A stretch of 64,000 bases of DNA from Rhizobium sp. Root482 (GCF_001426565.1 NZ_LMFA01000012.1:248861-312860), one strand, 5' to 3'. Shown: positions 8,055-17,658, counted from the first letter of the stretch. Program-made: numbers and translations. The notes: generated by a model from the letters alone, not told the origin.

Positions 8055-8111
8055 GGCGGTTACTTTCGAAATCACGGTTGTTCGGAGACGGACGCGTCTG
8101 CGGAACCCCTC

Positions 8112-8192
8112 CCATCGTCATCCTCGGCCTTGAGCCGAGGATCCATACTCCCGGGCTGTGGATGCTCGGGTCAAGCCCGAGCATGACGGAGT
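8112..8192. repeat. rhizobial intergenic palindromic repeat (RIME-like)
   Basis: Two adjacent near-perfect hairpins in the nadB-nadC gap. One runs from 8120 to 8142 (ATCCTCGGC / GCCGAGGAT) and the other from 8162 to 8184 (ATGCTCGGG / CCCGAGCAT). They are framed by CGTCAT and ATGACG, so the whole element is itself roughly palindromic. The pattern (CTCGG-CTTGA-CCGAG, ATCCAT) closely resembles the RIME intergenic mosaic elements I recall from Rhizobium and Agrobacterium. It lies inside an operon, so it will be transcribed and could affect mRNA stability between nadB and nadC. Confidence 0.8.
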
Positions 8193-8221
8193 TTGGGGGA
8201 GGCCGCAGTTGACTGGCAATA

Positions 8222-9820
8222 TCAGGCTACTTCCATCTCACTGACCTCGGCGACGATCCGGTCGGCTTCCGCGAGCGTCAGGAATGTGCGGCGTTTCCAT
8301 TCCGGCCGCGTCTCCGGGCAGTCGGAGCGATAGTGGCCGCCACGGCTTTCGGTGCGCCGGAGTGCGCCGGTGGCGATCAGCTTGGCGGTGGTGAGGATAT
8401 TGCCGAAGCGCAGGCGGGTGTTCTGGCGCTCGAGATTGGCGATGGCGCGGATGGCGCGCACCAGCGTCTCGCGGGAGCGGACGACGCCGACATGATCGCT
8501 CATCACATGGCGCAGCGCCGTCAGCGGCGGGCTGTCCTCGAGCGTGACCGGATCGTCGTTTTCGCCGGCATTGTCACCCCAATCGGTGATCTTCGGCTCC
8601 GGCAGCATGCCCTTGATGTTCTCGGCGATGCGCGCCGCAAAGACCACGGCTTCGAGCAGCGAGTTGGACGCCAGTCGGTTGGCGCCATGAACGCCGGTCG
8701 AGGTGACCTCGCCCGCCGCCCACAAGCCATCGATCGAGGTGCGGCCTTCCGCATCCGTCAGCACGCCACCCATGTGATAATGCACGGCGGGCACGACCGG
8801 GATCGGCTGCGTCACGGGATCGATGCCGGCCGCCATGCAGGAGGCATAGACGGTCGGGAAGGCGTCCGGAAAATACGCGCCGACGGCCCTGGTGCAATCG
8901 AGGAAGGCGCCGCGTCCGGCCTTGACCTCGGCAAAGACACCACGCGAGACGATGTCGCGCGGCGCAAGTTCGCCGTCCGGGTGAATGTCGAGCATAAAGC
9001 GATGGCCGGCCGAATTGACGAGATGGGCGCCGTCGCCGCGCAGGGCTTCGGTTGCGAGCGGCGCCGGATCGCGGCCGATATTGATCGCCGTCGGATGAAA
9101 CTGAATGAATTCCGGATCGGCGATGATGGCGCCGGCCCGCGCCGCCATGCCAACGCCCTGCCCGCAGGCCTCGGTGGGATTGGTCGTGACGGAGAAAAGA
9201 TGACCGACGCCGCCCGAGCAGAGCACGACGGCGCGTGCCGGAAAGGCGACGCGCTTCTTCGACTGACCGGCTTCCGGCCGTGCGACGACGCCGGAAATGA
9301 AGCGTCCCTGGCGCATGAGTTCCTCGACCACATAGCCTTCGAGAACCCGGATCGAGGGCGTATTGCGCACGGCCGCGATCAGCGCTTCCATGATCGCCTT
9401 GCCTGCCATGTCGCCCTTGACGCGGACGATGCGGCGCTCGGAATGGGCAGCCTCGCGCGACAGGAGAAGCTTGCCTTCCAGATCGCGGTCGAAGGGAACG
9501 CCGTAAGCCAGGAGATCGTGAATCCGCGCCGGTCCTTCCGCCACCATCAGGCGGGTCAGTTTCTCATCGACGATACCGGCACCGGCCACCAGCGTATCGG
9601 CGACATGCTTGTCGACCGTATCGCCCATCCCCATGGCGGCGGCGATGCCCCCTTGCGCCCAGGCCGACGAGGCGCCATGGCCGATCGGGGCCGCGGCCAG
9701 CACCGTGACGGGACGCGGGCTGAGTTTCAGCGCGCAGAAAAGCCCGGCAAGCCCGCCGCCGACAATGACGATATCGTCGATGCCGTTGAAGGACTGCGGG
9801 CGGAAATGATCGGTCAGCAT
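8222..9820 (-). CDS. nadB: L-aspartate oxidase
   Basis: A 532-residue flavoprotein that oxidises L-aspartate to iminoaspartate, the first step of NAD synthesis. The FAD dinucleotide site GGGLAG is at 21-26. [15 protein letters not shown] and [14 protein letters not shown] are the family's active-site and C-terminal FAD signatures, and FHPTA is present. The ATG at 9820 follows a strong ribosome site (AGGAGGAGAG). The frame stays open 56 codons further, but that stretch is the intergenic repeat and not protein. The product is passed to NadA, encoded directly upstream. Confidence 0.96.
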   Translation of the reverse strand: MLTDHFRPQSFNGIDDIVIVGGGLAGLFCALKLSPRPVTVLAAAPIGHGASSAWAQGGIAAAMGMGDTVDKHVADTLVAGAGIVDEKLTRLMVAEGPARIHDLLAYGVPFDRDLEGKLLLSREAAHSERRIVRVKGDMAGKAIMEALIAAVRNTPSIRVLEGYVVEELMRQGRFISGVVARPEAGQSKKRVAFPARAVVLCSGGVGHLFSVTTNPTEACGQGVGMAARAGAIIADPEFIQFHPTAINIGRDPAPLATEALRGDGAHLVNSAGHRFMLDIHPDGELAPRDIVSRGVFAEVKAGRGAFLDCTRAVGAYFPDAFPTVYASCMAAGIDPVTQPIPVVPAVHYHMGGVLTDAEGRTSIDGLWAAGEVTSTGVHGANRLASNSLLEAVVFAARIAENIKGMLPEPKITDWGDNAGENDDPVTLEDSPPLTALRHVMSDHVGVVRSRETLVRAIRAIANLERQNTRLRFGNILTTAKLIATGALRRTESRGGHYRSDCPETRPEWKRRTFLTLAEADRIVAEVSEMEVA

Positions 9821-9849
9821 TCTCTCTCCTCCTTCGGGACTGTCTCCCT

Positions 9850-9980
9850 CTTCTCCCCAGTGGGGAGAAGAGCCGAGCGCAGCGAGGCGATGAGGGGGTG
9901 ACGCGGCAAACTCCCGCTTGCTTGGCTCCCCCTCATCCGGCCCTTCGGGCCACCTTCTCCCCGCTGGGAAGAAGAGGTCC
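9850..9980. repeat. second intergenic palindromic repeat, between nadA and nadB
   Basis: The nadA-nadB gap contains CTTCTCCCCA / TGGGGAGAAG (9850-9870), a 10-bp inverted repeat with one base between the arms. It is followed by a CGAGCGCAGCGAGG block, CCCCTCATCCGG, a CCGGCCCTTCGGGCC hairpin and a second CTTCTCCCC copy near 9953. This mosaic (CTTCTCCCC, CCCTCATCCGGCCCTTCGGGCCACC) is, from memory, a very common intergenic repeat in rhizobial genomes. It differs from the one in the nadB-nadC gap. Confidence 0.75.
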
Positions 9981-10006
9981 GCCACCATTACCGCTCGTCC
10001 TGCCCT

Positions 10007-11083
10007 CTACTGCTTCAAATTCACCATCCGCTCCACCGCAAGCCTTGCCCGTCCGGCGATCGCCGGATCGACCAGCACTTCCTGCGTCATGTAGAGCAGG
10101 CTGTCGAGGATCTTCGGCAGGGTGATGCGCTTCATGTGCGGACAGAGATTGCACGGCTTGATGAAATCGACACCCTTGATCTCCGCCTGGATGTTGGAGG
10201 CCATCGAACATTCGGTCACGAGGAGAACGCGGGCGGGCCGCTTGTCCTTGACGTAATTGATCATGCCGGAAGTGGAGCCGGCGAAATCGCAGACGGCGAT
10301 CACGTCCGGATGGCATTCCGGGTGACCGATGATCTCGATGGTGGGGTCGGCTTCCTTGTAGGCCAGCAGTTCAGCCGCAGTGAAGCGCTCATGCACCTCG
10401 CAGTGCCCTTTCCAGGTCAGGATCTTCTTTTTCGTCTGCTTGGCGACATTCATCGCTAGATATTCGTCGGGAATGCACAGCACCGTGTCGCTATCCAGGC
10501 TCTCGACCACGGCGAGCACGTTGGACGAGGTGCAGCAGATATCGGTTTCGGCCTTCACATCGGCCGAGGTGTTGACATAGGTGACGACCGGCACGCCGGG
10601 ATAACGTTCCTTCAGCAGCCGCACATCGGCGCCGGTGATCGATTCGGACAGCGAGCAACCAGCCTTTGCATCGGGGATGAGCACGGTCTTGTCCGGATTG
10701 AGCAGTTTGGAGGTCTCGGCCATGAAGTGCACGCCGCACTGGACGATGATCTCGGCATCGACGGTGGTGGCATCGCGGGCAAGCTGGAGCGAATCCCCGA
10801 CGATATCGGCAACACAGTGGAAAATGTCCGGCGTCTGGTAGTTATGGGCGAGGATGACGGCGCCGCGTTCTTTCTTCAGCCGGTTGATGGCGTGCACATA
10901 GGGCGCATAGACCGGCCATTCGAAAGCCGGGATGAACGCCTTGACGCGCTCGTAGAGATCGGCGGTCTCGCGGGCGATCTCCGGGGTGAAGGTCAAGTCG
11001 GGCCGTTCGAGAATACCGAAACGTTCGGCGGCAGTGGGCAACGCTGAGGCCCCAAGGGCGGCCTGGTTCTGTGCGATCGTCAT
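10007..11083 (-). CDS. nadA: quinolinate synthase A
   Basis: A 358-residue enzyme that condenses iminoaspartate with dihydroxyacetone phosphate to give quinolinate, the second step of NAD synthesis. The three [4Fe-4S] ligands are C143 (AGCSLSES), C228 ([10 protein letters not shown]) and C314 (CNLCPHM). Their spacings of 85 and 86 residues are close to those of other NadA proteins. The ATG at 11083 is preceded by GAAAGGAG. It is the first gene of the nadABC operon. A palindromic operator candidate lies 32 bp upstream of the start, where a repressor would block the promoter. Confidence 0.96.
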   Translation of the reverse strand: MTIAQNQAALGASALPTAAERFGILERPDLTFTPEIARETADLYERVKAFIPAFEWPVYAPYVHAINRLKKERGAVILAHNYQTPDIFHCVADIVGDSLQLARDATTVDAEIIVQCGVHFMAETSKLLNPDKTVLIPDAKAGCSLSESITGADVRLLKERYPGVPVVTYVNTSADVKAETDICCTSSNVLAVVESLDSDTVLCIPDEYLAMNVAKQTKKKILTWKGHCEVHERFTAAELLAYKEADPTIEIIGHPECHPDVIAVCDFAGSTSGMINYVKDKRPARVLLVTECSMASNIQAEIKGVDFIKPCNLCPHMKRITLPKILDSLLYMTQEVLVDPAIAGRARLAVERMVNLKQ

Positions 11084-11114
11084 CGGTTGCTCCTTTCGCC
11101 GGTTTGGCGAGCGC

Positions 11115-11142
11115 CTATTTTGCTCAACATGAGCATAAATAG
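11115..11142. promoter_or_regulatory. operator-like palindrome upstream of nadA (candidate NadQ site)
   Basis: The core is TGCTCA-ACA-TGAGCA (11121-11135), a perfect 6-bp inverted repeat with a 3-bp spacer. The flanks extend the symmetry: CTATTT on the left and TAAATAG on the right, with a one-base offset. It lies 32-59 bp before the nadA start codon, where a promoter is expected. A Nudix/winged-helix regulator of the type known to control nad genes is encoded at 4409-5425. Confidence 0.65.
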
Positions 11143-11206
11143 GCCAAAACAAAACCGGCACTGCCGGTGAGAGAGATTTAGAAAGTTTTGTGACGGTTTA
11201 CAAGAA

Positions 11207-11235
11207 CGCCCTCCCGCAAATTTCGCGGGAGGGCG
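11207..11235 (-). terminator. hairpin downstream of the MFS gene
   Basis: An 11-bp perfect stem (CGCCCTCCCGC / GCGGGAGGGCG) with a 7-base loop lies 7 bp beyond the MFS stop codon. On the minus strand it is followed by GTTCTTG, a weak T-rich tail. It is a probable rho-independent terminator and would also insulate the nadA promoter region. Confidence 0.6.
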
Positions 11236-11241
11236 AGACGA

Positions 11242-12483
11242 TCAGGCCAGCGCCGGACGGGCGACGGCCCGCTCCTGGATCGGCCAATGAACCACGGCGG
11301 CGACGAGGCCAAGCCCGACCCCGAGCCACCAGACCGGATCATAGGAGCCGAAGCGATCGTAGAGATAGCCGCCCATCCAGACACCGAGGAAGGAGCCAAC
11401 CTGGTGCGACAGAAAAACGATACCGCCGAGCAGGCCGAGATGGCGCGTGCCGAACATGATCGCCACCAGCGCATTTGTGGGCGGCACGGTCGATAGCCAC
11501 AGAAGCCCCATGACGATGGCGAAGATCACCACCGAGAGCGGCGATTGCGGAAGCAACAGGAAGGCGGCAACGGCGATCGAGCGACCGATATAGATCAGCG
11601 ACAGGAAATAGGGTTTCGAATATCGCTGGCTGATGGCGCCGGAGGCCAGCGAACCGATGATGTTGAAGAAGCCGATCAGCGCAAGCGCGATCACCGCATA
11701 GCGGGCATCGATGCCGATATCGCCGATATAGGCCGGAAAATGCGCGGTGATGAAGGCTACCTGATAACCGCAGACGAAAAAGCCGGAGACGAGCAGCAGA
11801 TAGCTTTTATGGGCAAGCGCCTCCTTCAAAGCTTCACCGATCGACTGCTTGTAGACCGCTTCCTTCTGGCTCCCGGAAGAGGCATTTCCGCGCAGGGGAA
11901 TGGCGACCAGCGGCACGATCAGCATCAGAATGCCGAGATAGACGAGGCTGTCCGACCAGCCATAGGCGGAGATCAGCCCTTGGCTCACGGGCGCAAACAG
12001 GAACATGCCGGCAGAGCCGGCCGCCGTGCAGATGCCGAACGCCATGGAGCGCTGCTCCGGCGTCACGTTGCGCGCAAAGGCCGACAGAAGAATGCCGAAG
12101 GAGCCCGAGCCCACCGCCATGCCGATCAGCACGCCGCCGCCGATATGCAGCCAGATCGGCGCATCGGCATGAGCCATCATGACGAGACCAGCGGCATAGA
12201 GAAGCCCGGACATGGTCAGCACCCGCCAGGTGCCGTATTTATCGGCAATGGCGCCGAAGAAGGGCTGACTAAGCCCCCAGCAGAGGTTTTGAAGCGCCAT
12301 GGCAAGGCCGAAGGTGGTCCGGTCCCAGCCGGTATCGGCCAGCATCGGCAGTTGGAAGAAGCCCATGGCCGAGCGCGGGCCGAAGGTCAGCATGGCGACG
12401 ATCGAGCCGGCCGTGATGATCAGCCAGGGCAAGCCGGGACTGGCGGTTGATGCGCCTGATGTGGCGGGGGAAACGGCGGACAT
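11242..12483 (-). CDS. MFS transporter
   Basis: A 413-residue polytopic protein with about 12 hydrophobic segments, typical of the major facilitator superfamily. The loop between segments 2 and 3 has the MFS motif A form (GAIADKYGTWRVL). The overall pattern resembles the oxalate/formate antiporter-like branch used for organic acid or drug transport, but the substrate cannot be named. The ATG at 12483 (MSAVSPATSG) has GGAG upstream, and the frame beyond it is not membrane-like. It is transcribed toward nadA but ends in its own hairpin. Confidence 0.85.
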   Translation of the reverse strand: MSAVSPATSGASTASPGLPWLIITAGSIVAMLTFGPRSAMGFFQLPMLADTGWDRTTFGLAMALQNLCWGLSQPFFGAIADKYGTWRVLTMSGLLYAAGLVMMAHADAPIWLHIGGGVLIGMAVGSGSFGILLSAFARNVTPEQRSMAFGICTAAGSAGMFLFAPVSQGLISAYGWSDSLVYLGILMLIVPLVAIPLRGNASSGSQKEAVYKQSIGEALKEALAHKSYLLLVSGFFVCGYQVAFITAHFPAYIGDIGIDARYAVIALALIGFFNIIGSLASGAISQRYSKPYFLSLIYIGRSIAVAAFLLLPQSPLSVVIFAIVMGLLWLSTVPPTNALVAIMFGTRHLGLLGGIVFLSHQVGSFLGVWMGGYLYDRFGSYDPVWWLGVGLGLVAAVVHWPIQERAVARPALA

Positions 12484-12588
12484 TGTCGGCTCCGTGTTGT
12501 TGGAGCGGCAATCTACGCTCCGGCTCGCGATGAAAAAAGCCAAATATGGTGACGCATGGATCAATTCGATTGATATATGCGATTTTTC

Positions 12589-13431
12589 TCATCGAACCTT
12601 CATCGGCCAGCGTTCCTGCCGCGACGTGACAATCCGAGCCTCATCGCCAAGGGCAATCACTCCTTCCCCGCGCGGCACGGCATTCCAGCCGAAGAGCACG
12701 CCGGGCACGCGGCGGTCCGCCGACATGCGCTTCTCGGCCAAGGCCTGAATGGGATTGCCGCCGATGCGCTCGCCGGTCATCTGGTCCTGCGTCGTCATGA
12801 TGCAGCGGGCGCAGGGCTTGACGAGATCGAAGCCGATGCCGCCGATCTCCAGGCTTTCCCAGAGATCCTCTTCCCAGGGATCGTCACTATCGAGGAGGAT
12901 ATTGGTGCGGAACCGGTCCATGCCGACCGGCTCCTGCCCCTTTTCCACCAGCGTCCGGTTGACATCGACAAGCGAGCCGGTTGTGGTGATCAGCACCGGA
13001 AAACCATCCGCGAAACCCACCTGCACCCCCTCGCCGGCCCACTCCGGCGCCGCCATGCGCTTGGCCTCGGCGTCCATGTGGACGAGCCTGACCGGCCGGC
13101 CGAGCCAGCCGGAAAGCGTCATGTTGACCGGCTCTGTCGCGAGTGCCGCATCGACGCCGGTCGACCAGATGGTAACGGCCATACGCGATCGCGGATCGAA
13201 GGAGGCGGTCAGTTCCTGTCCGTCCATGGAAAGATGGATGCCGTCTTCCGTTTCCCTGGCTTCGACCCTTGCCAGGCTCTGCAGTTCGCGCTGGGTGACA
13301 CAGTCGCCCTGGGGATCGACCAGCATGAAGCGACGGTCGCCCCGGATGCCGTCGAGCGCCACGGAAACGGAGGTCTGCGCGATGGCACGGCCGCTTTTCA
13401 GGGGATGGATATTGAGACCGGTCACCTTCAT
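12589..13431 (-). CDS. MOSC domain protein (mARC/YcbX-like)
   Basis: A 280-residue protein with an N-terminal MOSC beta-barrel domain (about 1-115, beginning MKVTGLNIHPLKSGR) and a C-terminal MOSC domain. The segments MDRFRTNILL (171-180) and KPCARCIMTT (205-214) match the molybdenum-cofactor-binding part of mARC and YcbX. C207 is the likely Mo ligand. Such proteins reduce N-hydroxylated compounds with electrons from a partner. YcbX carries its own 2Fe-2S domain; this one lacks it. GGGAG precedes the start. Confidence 0.85.
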   Translation of the reverse strand: MKVTGLNIHPLKSGRAIAQTSVSVALDGIRGDRRFMLVDPQGDCVTQRELQSLARVEARETEDGIHLSMDGQELTASFDPRSRMAVTIWSTGVDAALATEPVNMTLSGWLGRPVRLVHMDAEAKRMAAPEWAGEGVQVGFADGFPVLITTTGSLVDVNRTLVEKGQEPVGMDRFRTNILLDSDDPWEEDLWESLEIGGIGFDLVKPCARCIMTTQDQMTGERIGGNPIQALAEKRMSADRRVPGVLFGWNAVPRGEGVIALGDEARIVTSRQERWPMKVR

Positions 13432-13588
13432 GTCATTGCTCCCTATCGCCATTTCCCGGCGTTCAGATGATGATTCAAGCACATCGCGAACTGAATCCGG
13501 AAAAATCCGCAAATTGTTGTTCTGGCTAGATTTCCTCGATCAGCATGGCGAGCACGGCCTGCAGCCTTGCCTGCCGTTCGCTCCAGCT

Positions 13589-16423
13589 TCAGCCCGGCTC
13601 GCTGGCTTCAGCCGGTCGGTCGAGGGCAGGTTCCGGCCGGGTCTTGCCCGACAGGATCTTCTGGTAGAACAGCCCGATACCGATCAGGACGCCGCCAAGG
13701 CCGATGAAAGACAGGGCTCGGAGGAAGCCTTCCAGATTGGCCATGTCGATCAGGAAGACCTTCAGCACCGCGACGAAGACCAGGACGGCCGAGGTGATAC
13801 GGATGCTCTTCGCATCGAAGCGCGAGCCGAGTGCCAGCAGAAGCACGCCAAGGCCCAGCCAGACGACCGAATAGCTGTAGGTCTCGCCCTGCAGGAACCC
13901 TTTCCAGTCGGCGATGTTCTGGCCCTGCCAGATGCGGCGCACCGTCAAGGTCGCCCAGGCGAAGGCAAGGACGGCGCCGGTGACCGCAAGGGCGGTGACA
14001 TAGGGCACCGGTCGCCGGCCGCGCGCATATCGGGCAAGGCCGGCATAGCCCATGCCCGGCAGGAGGTAGCCGATCAGAAGCAGATCGAAGAACGGAATGG
14101 AGCCGAGCGATTCGCCGCTGAAATAGGGATTGAGGCCGATCAGATGGGCACTGAGGATCGACAGCATGGAGAGCACACCGATCAGCATGCTGCCATAGCG
14201 GAAGACCGGGCTCGGCGATTTCCTGTCGAGCGTTATCATGATCGCCGAGGCGCCGATGGCCAGCAGCGTATAGATCGACTGCTCGCCGAGGGTCGGCACC
14301 GCACTGTCGAGCACGCCGCCATTCATGGCGTGGCGCACGAGGATGGCGACCGTCAAAAGCACGAACAGGCTGGCGAGCGCCTGCAGCAGGTTTCGAAGTC
14401 GCAGATCCGGTGAATTGCGAAGTTCGAAGGCCGCCAGGACCAGAAGCAGCGAAGGCACGCCATAGCCGATGAGGAGCGCATTGAAGACCGGCGTCGTCGA
14501 CAGGTTCCCGGCGCCGACGATGGTCGGTTCCCAGGCGATGCGCGCGAGGACCGCTATCGCGGCACCCACCATCATCCAGGGCAGCGCCGGCCAGGAGCGC
14601 AACCTAGTTGCAGCGACATAGGCGGCGCCAAGGAAGGCGATCAGCAGCGTCGTCGCAAGTCCGTCGGTGAGCGCATGCAGGGCGATCAGGAACAGGCCGA
14701 ACGATCCGGCAACCAGAAAGCTTTGCGGAAGACGAATCGTCTCTTCCGGCTCGCCGCGGCGCGCCATCCATTCGGCAATTGCCAGGAAGACGATGCCGGC
14801 AGCGAGCGCGAACAGGCCATGCGGCAGATCGAAGGAAAGATTGCCGGTCATCAGCAGGGACATCGCGGTCAGCGCATTGGCCACGACGGCCATAATCGCG
14901 GCCCAGAGGGCAGCGAGCGGCGGATGCGTTTTCAGATGAAGCCGGTTTGCGACTGTCCCGAGTGCGACGAAGATGGAAGATAGCGCCATGCCGGCAAGCA
15001 TTGCCGTTTTCCCCAACAGGGACGCCAATAAGACAGGCCTCGCGCCTGCCGGATCGATATAGGTCACGAGATCGCTGAGCGCCATCATGCTCCAGAGCCC
15101 GAGCACGGCCGCAAAGGCGGAAAGCAGGGCCGGATAGACGGCATGGCTGCGCAATGATCCAAGGGCGGCAAGTGCTGCAATGATGGCGCAGAATTCGGCG
15201 ACGGGATAATCCGGCAGTGCGGCCAGCGGGCTGAGCATCGCAAGAGCGGTCAGGACGACACTGATGCCGGCGGTAATCGTCACGGCGGCGAAAGGTGGCG
15301 CCATCAGCTCTTCCCAGGCGGATGGCGAGGCGGAGGCATCTTCACCGGAAATTTTGACGTCGGGACCAGGCACGCCGGCCGGCCAGACGAGGCCTGTGCC
15401 GGCGATCATCAAAAGCATGACCAGGGTCACCGGCAGCGTCTCCGGCGGGATGGCCGAGACGATATAGAGAAGCGCCCAGAGGCAGAGCCCGATATTGGCC
15501 ATGGAGGGCACGACCACCCAGCGGCGGAAACGTGAGGCCAGCAGCGTCGCGAGCCAGGCAAGGCCGAGAAAGCTAAACAAGCTCCAGGGGCTGGGGCTTT
15601 GCGAGGATACCAGGGCCGGCGTCAAGAGAGAGGCAAGCAGGCCCAGCCCGGCCAGCGCCTGACCATGCAGCAGGGAGAGCGCCACGATGGAAAGCGATAC
15701 CAGCCCCAGGAGCAGGAAGGCACTTGCCGGCCCGATAAAACCGTAAATGCCATGGGCGGCATAGCAGACGCCAAACAGGGTGACGGCACCGGCGGCGGTC
15801 AGGATGCCGGGGATCATGGCGTTTCGGAAGGCGTCAGCCACCAGCGGCACGGCCCTGCGGCGGACGAATTCGCCGATAGCGAGCAGCACCAGCCCGAAGA
15901 CGGCCGCCATGGACAGACGCACTGCCGGGCTCAAAAGCCCCGCCTCGATCGAATATTTGACCATGAAGATGCCGCCGAGCGCCAGCGCAATGCCGCCGAC
16001 CCAGACGGCCCAACGGGCGCCGAGGCGGCTTTCGAGGCTTTCCCTTGCCGCCGGTGCGACGGTATCTGGCAGGCCGTCGGGTACTAGCGTTGCGCTGACC
16101 GGCTCGCCGCGCGAGGCTTTTTCGACAGCCTCCTGGCTGACCGGCGGCCCGCCGAAGATCGCATCGCCTTTGCCGATCTCGGACAATTGCTCGCGCCCGG
16201 CATCCGTGCCTTCGTCCGCCTGCGCGTCGCGCGCCACCACGGCAGCGGCAGTTTCGCCCGCAGCATCGCCGGCTATGGAGACACGGGGTTCCCGGTCGGC
16301 AATCCGCTTCAGTTCCTCCTTGAGGGCTGCGATCTCGCCATCCAGCCGCTCGGTCGTCTTGCGGCCGTTGAGAAGCGCCGCAAGCGCGATACCGAAGGCA
16401 ACGAAAGCAATGACTTCGATCAT
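13589..16423 (-). CDS. DUF2339 multi-pass membrane protein
   Basis: A 944-residue protein with some two dozen hydrophobic segments spread from about residue 140 to the C terminus. Residues 1-20 form one N-terminal membrane segment, followed by a short coiled-coil (about 22-45, alternating Glu/Lys/Leu) and an acidic linker. The sequence around ESRLGARWAVWVGGIALALGG is the hallmark of DUF2339, a widespread family of unknown function. The start at 16423 is preceded by GGGGGAA. It lies alone between the MOSC gene and a 376-bp gap. I cannot suggest a substrate. Confidence 0.85.
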   Translation of the reverse strand: MIEVIAFVAFGIALAALLNGRKTTERLDGEIAALKEELKRIADREPRVSIAGDAAGETAAAVVARDAQADEGTDAGREQLSEIGKGDAIFGGPPVSQEAVEKASRGEPVSATLVPDGLPDTVAPAARESLESRLGARWAVWVGGIALALGGIFMVKYSIEAGLLSPAVRLSMAAVFGLVLLAIGEFVRRRAVPLVADAFRNAMIPGILTAAGAVTLFGVCYAAHGIYGFIGPASAFLLLGLVSLSIVALSLLHGQALAGLGLLASLLTPALVSSQSPSPWSLFSFLGLAWLATLLASRFRRWVVVPSMANIGLCLWALLYIVSAIPPETLPVTLVMLLMIAGTGLVWPAGVPGPDVKISGEDASASPSAWEELMAPPFAAVTITAGISVVLTALAMLSPLAALPDYPVAEFCAIIAALAALGSLRSHAVYPALLSAFAAVLGLWSMMALSDLVTYIDPAGARPVLLASLLGKTAMLAGMALSSIFVALGTVANRLHLKTHPPLAALWAAIMAVVANALTAMSLLMTGNLSFDLPHGLFALAAGIVFLAIAEWMARRGEPEETIRLPQSFLVAGSFGLFLIALHALTDGLATTLLIAFLGAAYVAATRLRSWPALPWMMVGAAIAVLARIAWEPTIVGAGNLSTTPVFNALLIGYGVPSLLLVLAAFELRNSPDLRLRNLLQALASLFVLLTVAILVRHAMNGGVLDSAVPTLGEQSIYTLLAIGASAIMITLDRKSPSPVFRYGSMLIGVLSMLSILSAHLIGLNPYFSGESLGSIPFFDLLLIGYLLPGMGYAGLARYARGRRPVPYVTALAVTGAVLAFAWATLTVRRIWQGQNIADWKGFLQGETYSYSVVWLGLGVLLLALGSRFDAKSIRITSAVLVFVAVLKVFLIDMANLEGFLRALSFIGLGGVLIGIGLFYQKILSGKTRPEPALDRPAEASEPG

Positions 16424-16799
16424 ATTTCCCCCTGCGGCGATGACGGCGCGATGCGTCAGACCATACAGGTTTTCAACCGCAGGCCAATCCGGCAACGGAT
16501 CGGGGCCGCAATCTCTTCACCACTTTATCGCGAAGTTCTCGCAATGGGGATCATGGAGGTGGCACTGTAGCAGTCAAGGACCGTTGACGGCGGAAAACGG
16601 CTGCCAACGCGGGGAAAACCATTCCTTCGCGCCCGGCCAGGGCCGAAACGCTGCCTCTGTCGATCCGGGACGGCACGTTCCTCTTGCCGAGGGTCATGCA
16701 AGGCAACGCCTGGCAAAATCAATCTCGTTGCCTCGCGCAAGAGCGAGGGTGATGGCACCGCCTGCGTAACAGACGGCGCCATCACTGATTGCCTTTCGC
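16424..16799. other. 376-bp gap, no gene seen
   Basis: This is the gap between the DUF2339 start and the SRPBCC stop. It should contain the DUF2339 promoter on the minus strand. Open frames here lack ribosome sites and have no recognisable sequence. No strong repeat or RNA-like structure was noticed. Confidence 0.5.
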
Positions 16800-17303
16800 T
16801 TACGAAACGGCGCGATGCCTGTTCTCGGAAAGAGGCGGCGCTCCGGCCGAGGAGAGGCAATTTCCAAGCGAATCCAGCGCCTCGCTCCAGCCGTCATAGA
16901 CATTATCGTCGCCGGAGAAGCCCGGAAAACCGCGAAGATGGAATGTCAGTTCAGTCTGGGGGCCGCGCTGGCCGAGAGTAATGGTGACCACAGGTGCGCC
17001 GTCGGAGGGGTCGGCCGGATTCCCCCAGGTGAAAACCAGCCGCTCGGGCTCGGCCACCTCGAGATAAATCCCGGCGGTCGGAAATTCTTGGCCTGTGGAT
17101 ATATTGACCAGCGTGTAGCGGTAGCTGCCGCCCTCGCGCAGATCGGCAAAGATGCTTTCGGCGGGAATGGCGACGCCGCGCGGATGGTGCCAGAGCGCCA
17201 GTTGGGCCGGGTCGGTCCAGGCACGCCACACCTGCTCGCGCGGCGCATCCAGCAGGCGCGTCAGGGTAAATTCTGCTTCTCGGTTGATTGTCCGGTCATT
17301 CAT
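16800..17303 (-). CDS. SRPBCC/AHSA1-type protein
   Basis: A 167-residue START-like ligand-binding protein. The opening (FTLTRLLDAPREQVWRAWTD) and the core (ERLVFTW, TELTFHLRGF, YDGWSEALDSLGNCL) match the Aha1 C-terminal-like (AHSA1) branch. These proteins bind hydrophobic ligands in a deep cavity. The gene overlaps the ArsR regulator by 8 bp, and such ArsR-SRPBCC pairs are very common in proteobacteria. The ligand is unknown. Confidence 0.88.
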   Translation of the reverse strand: MNDRTINREAEFTLTRLLDAPREQVWRAWTDPAQLALWHHPRGVAIPAESIFADLREGGSYRYTLVNISTGQEFPTAGIYLEVAEPERLVFTWGNPADPSDGAPVVTITLGQRGPQTELTFHLRGFPGFSGDDNVYDGWSEALDSLGNCLSSAGAPPLSENRHRAVS

Positions 17304-17637
17304 CTCTTTTCTCCTCCTTCAGGGTGCGCAGATGTTCTTCCAGATTATCGAGGCGATCATTCCAGTCGTGCCGGTGCAGGTCGATCCATCCAGCAACCTC
17401 ATCGAGGGCATCCGCGCGGACCGCGACTGTGCGCCATTGCGCCCTCGCCGTGCGCTCGATCAACCCTGCCCGTTCGAGCACTTTCAAATGCTGCGAGACG
17501 GCCGGCCAGCTGATGGAAAAGGGCGCTGCAAGCTCGCGAACTGTTGTCGTGCCCTTCGAGAGACGCGACAGGATGCTGCGTCTCGTCGGGTCGGCAAGCG
17601 CGAAAAAGGTCAAGCTCAGCGGGTCCGTGGCTGCCAA
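17296..17637 (-). CDS. ArsR family transcriptional regulator
   Basis: A 113-residue winged-helix repressor. Residues 12-75 give a clear helix-turn-helix (PTRRSILSRLSKG, FSISWPAVSQHLKVLERAGLIE). No metal-binding Cys cluster is present, so it is of the non-metal type paired with SRPBCC proteins. The start codon appears to be TTG at 17637: no ATG lies near the N terminus, and AAGGA is 9 bp upstream. The ribosome site is next to a 10-bp palindrome, which suggests autorepression. It is translationally coupled to the downstream SRPBCC gene. Confidence 0.88.
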   Translation of the reverse strand: MAATDPLSLTFFALADPTRRSILSRLSKGTTTVRELAAPFSISWPAVSQHLKVLERAGLIERTARAQWRTVAVRADALDEVAGWIDLHRHDWNDRLDNLEEHLRTLKEEKRDE

Positions 17638-17648
17638 TAAACCAAATC

Positions 17649-17658
17649 CTTAATTAAG
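17649..17658. promoter_or_regulatory. palindrome at the ArsR gene start
   Basis: CTTAATTAAG is a perfect 10-bp palindrome 11 bp upstream of the TTG start of the ArsR gene, overlapping its ribosome-binding site. ArsR-family repressors bind AT-rich inverted repeats at their own promoters, so this is a plausible autoregulatory operator. It is short, so chance is possible. Confidence 0.35.

Noticed and set aside
8333-9901. 522-codon open frame on the plus strand opposite nadB
   Set aside because: It is exactly antisense to a strong nadB gene. High GC in third codon positions opens such frames, and the translation has no familiar domain and a Arg/Gly/Asp-rich, non-protein-like composition.
9821-9988. 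56-residue N-terminal extension of nadB
   Set aside because: It is translation of the intergenic palindromic repeat. The ATG at 9820 has a strong ribosome site and the family N terminus.
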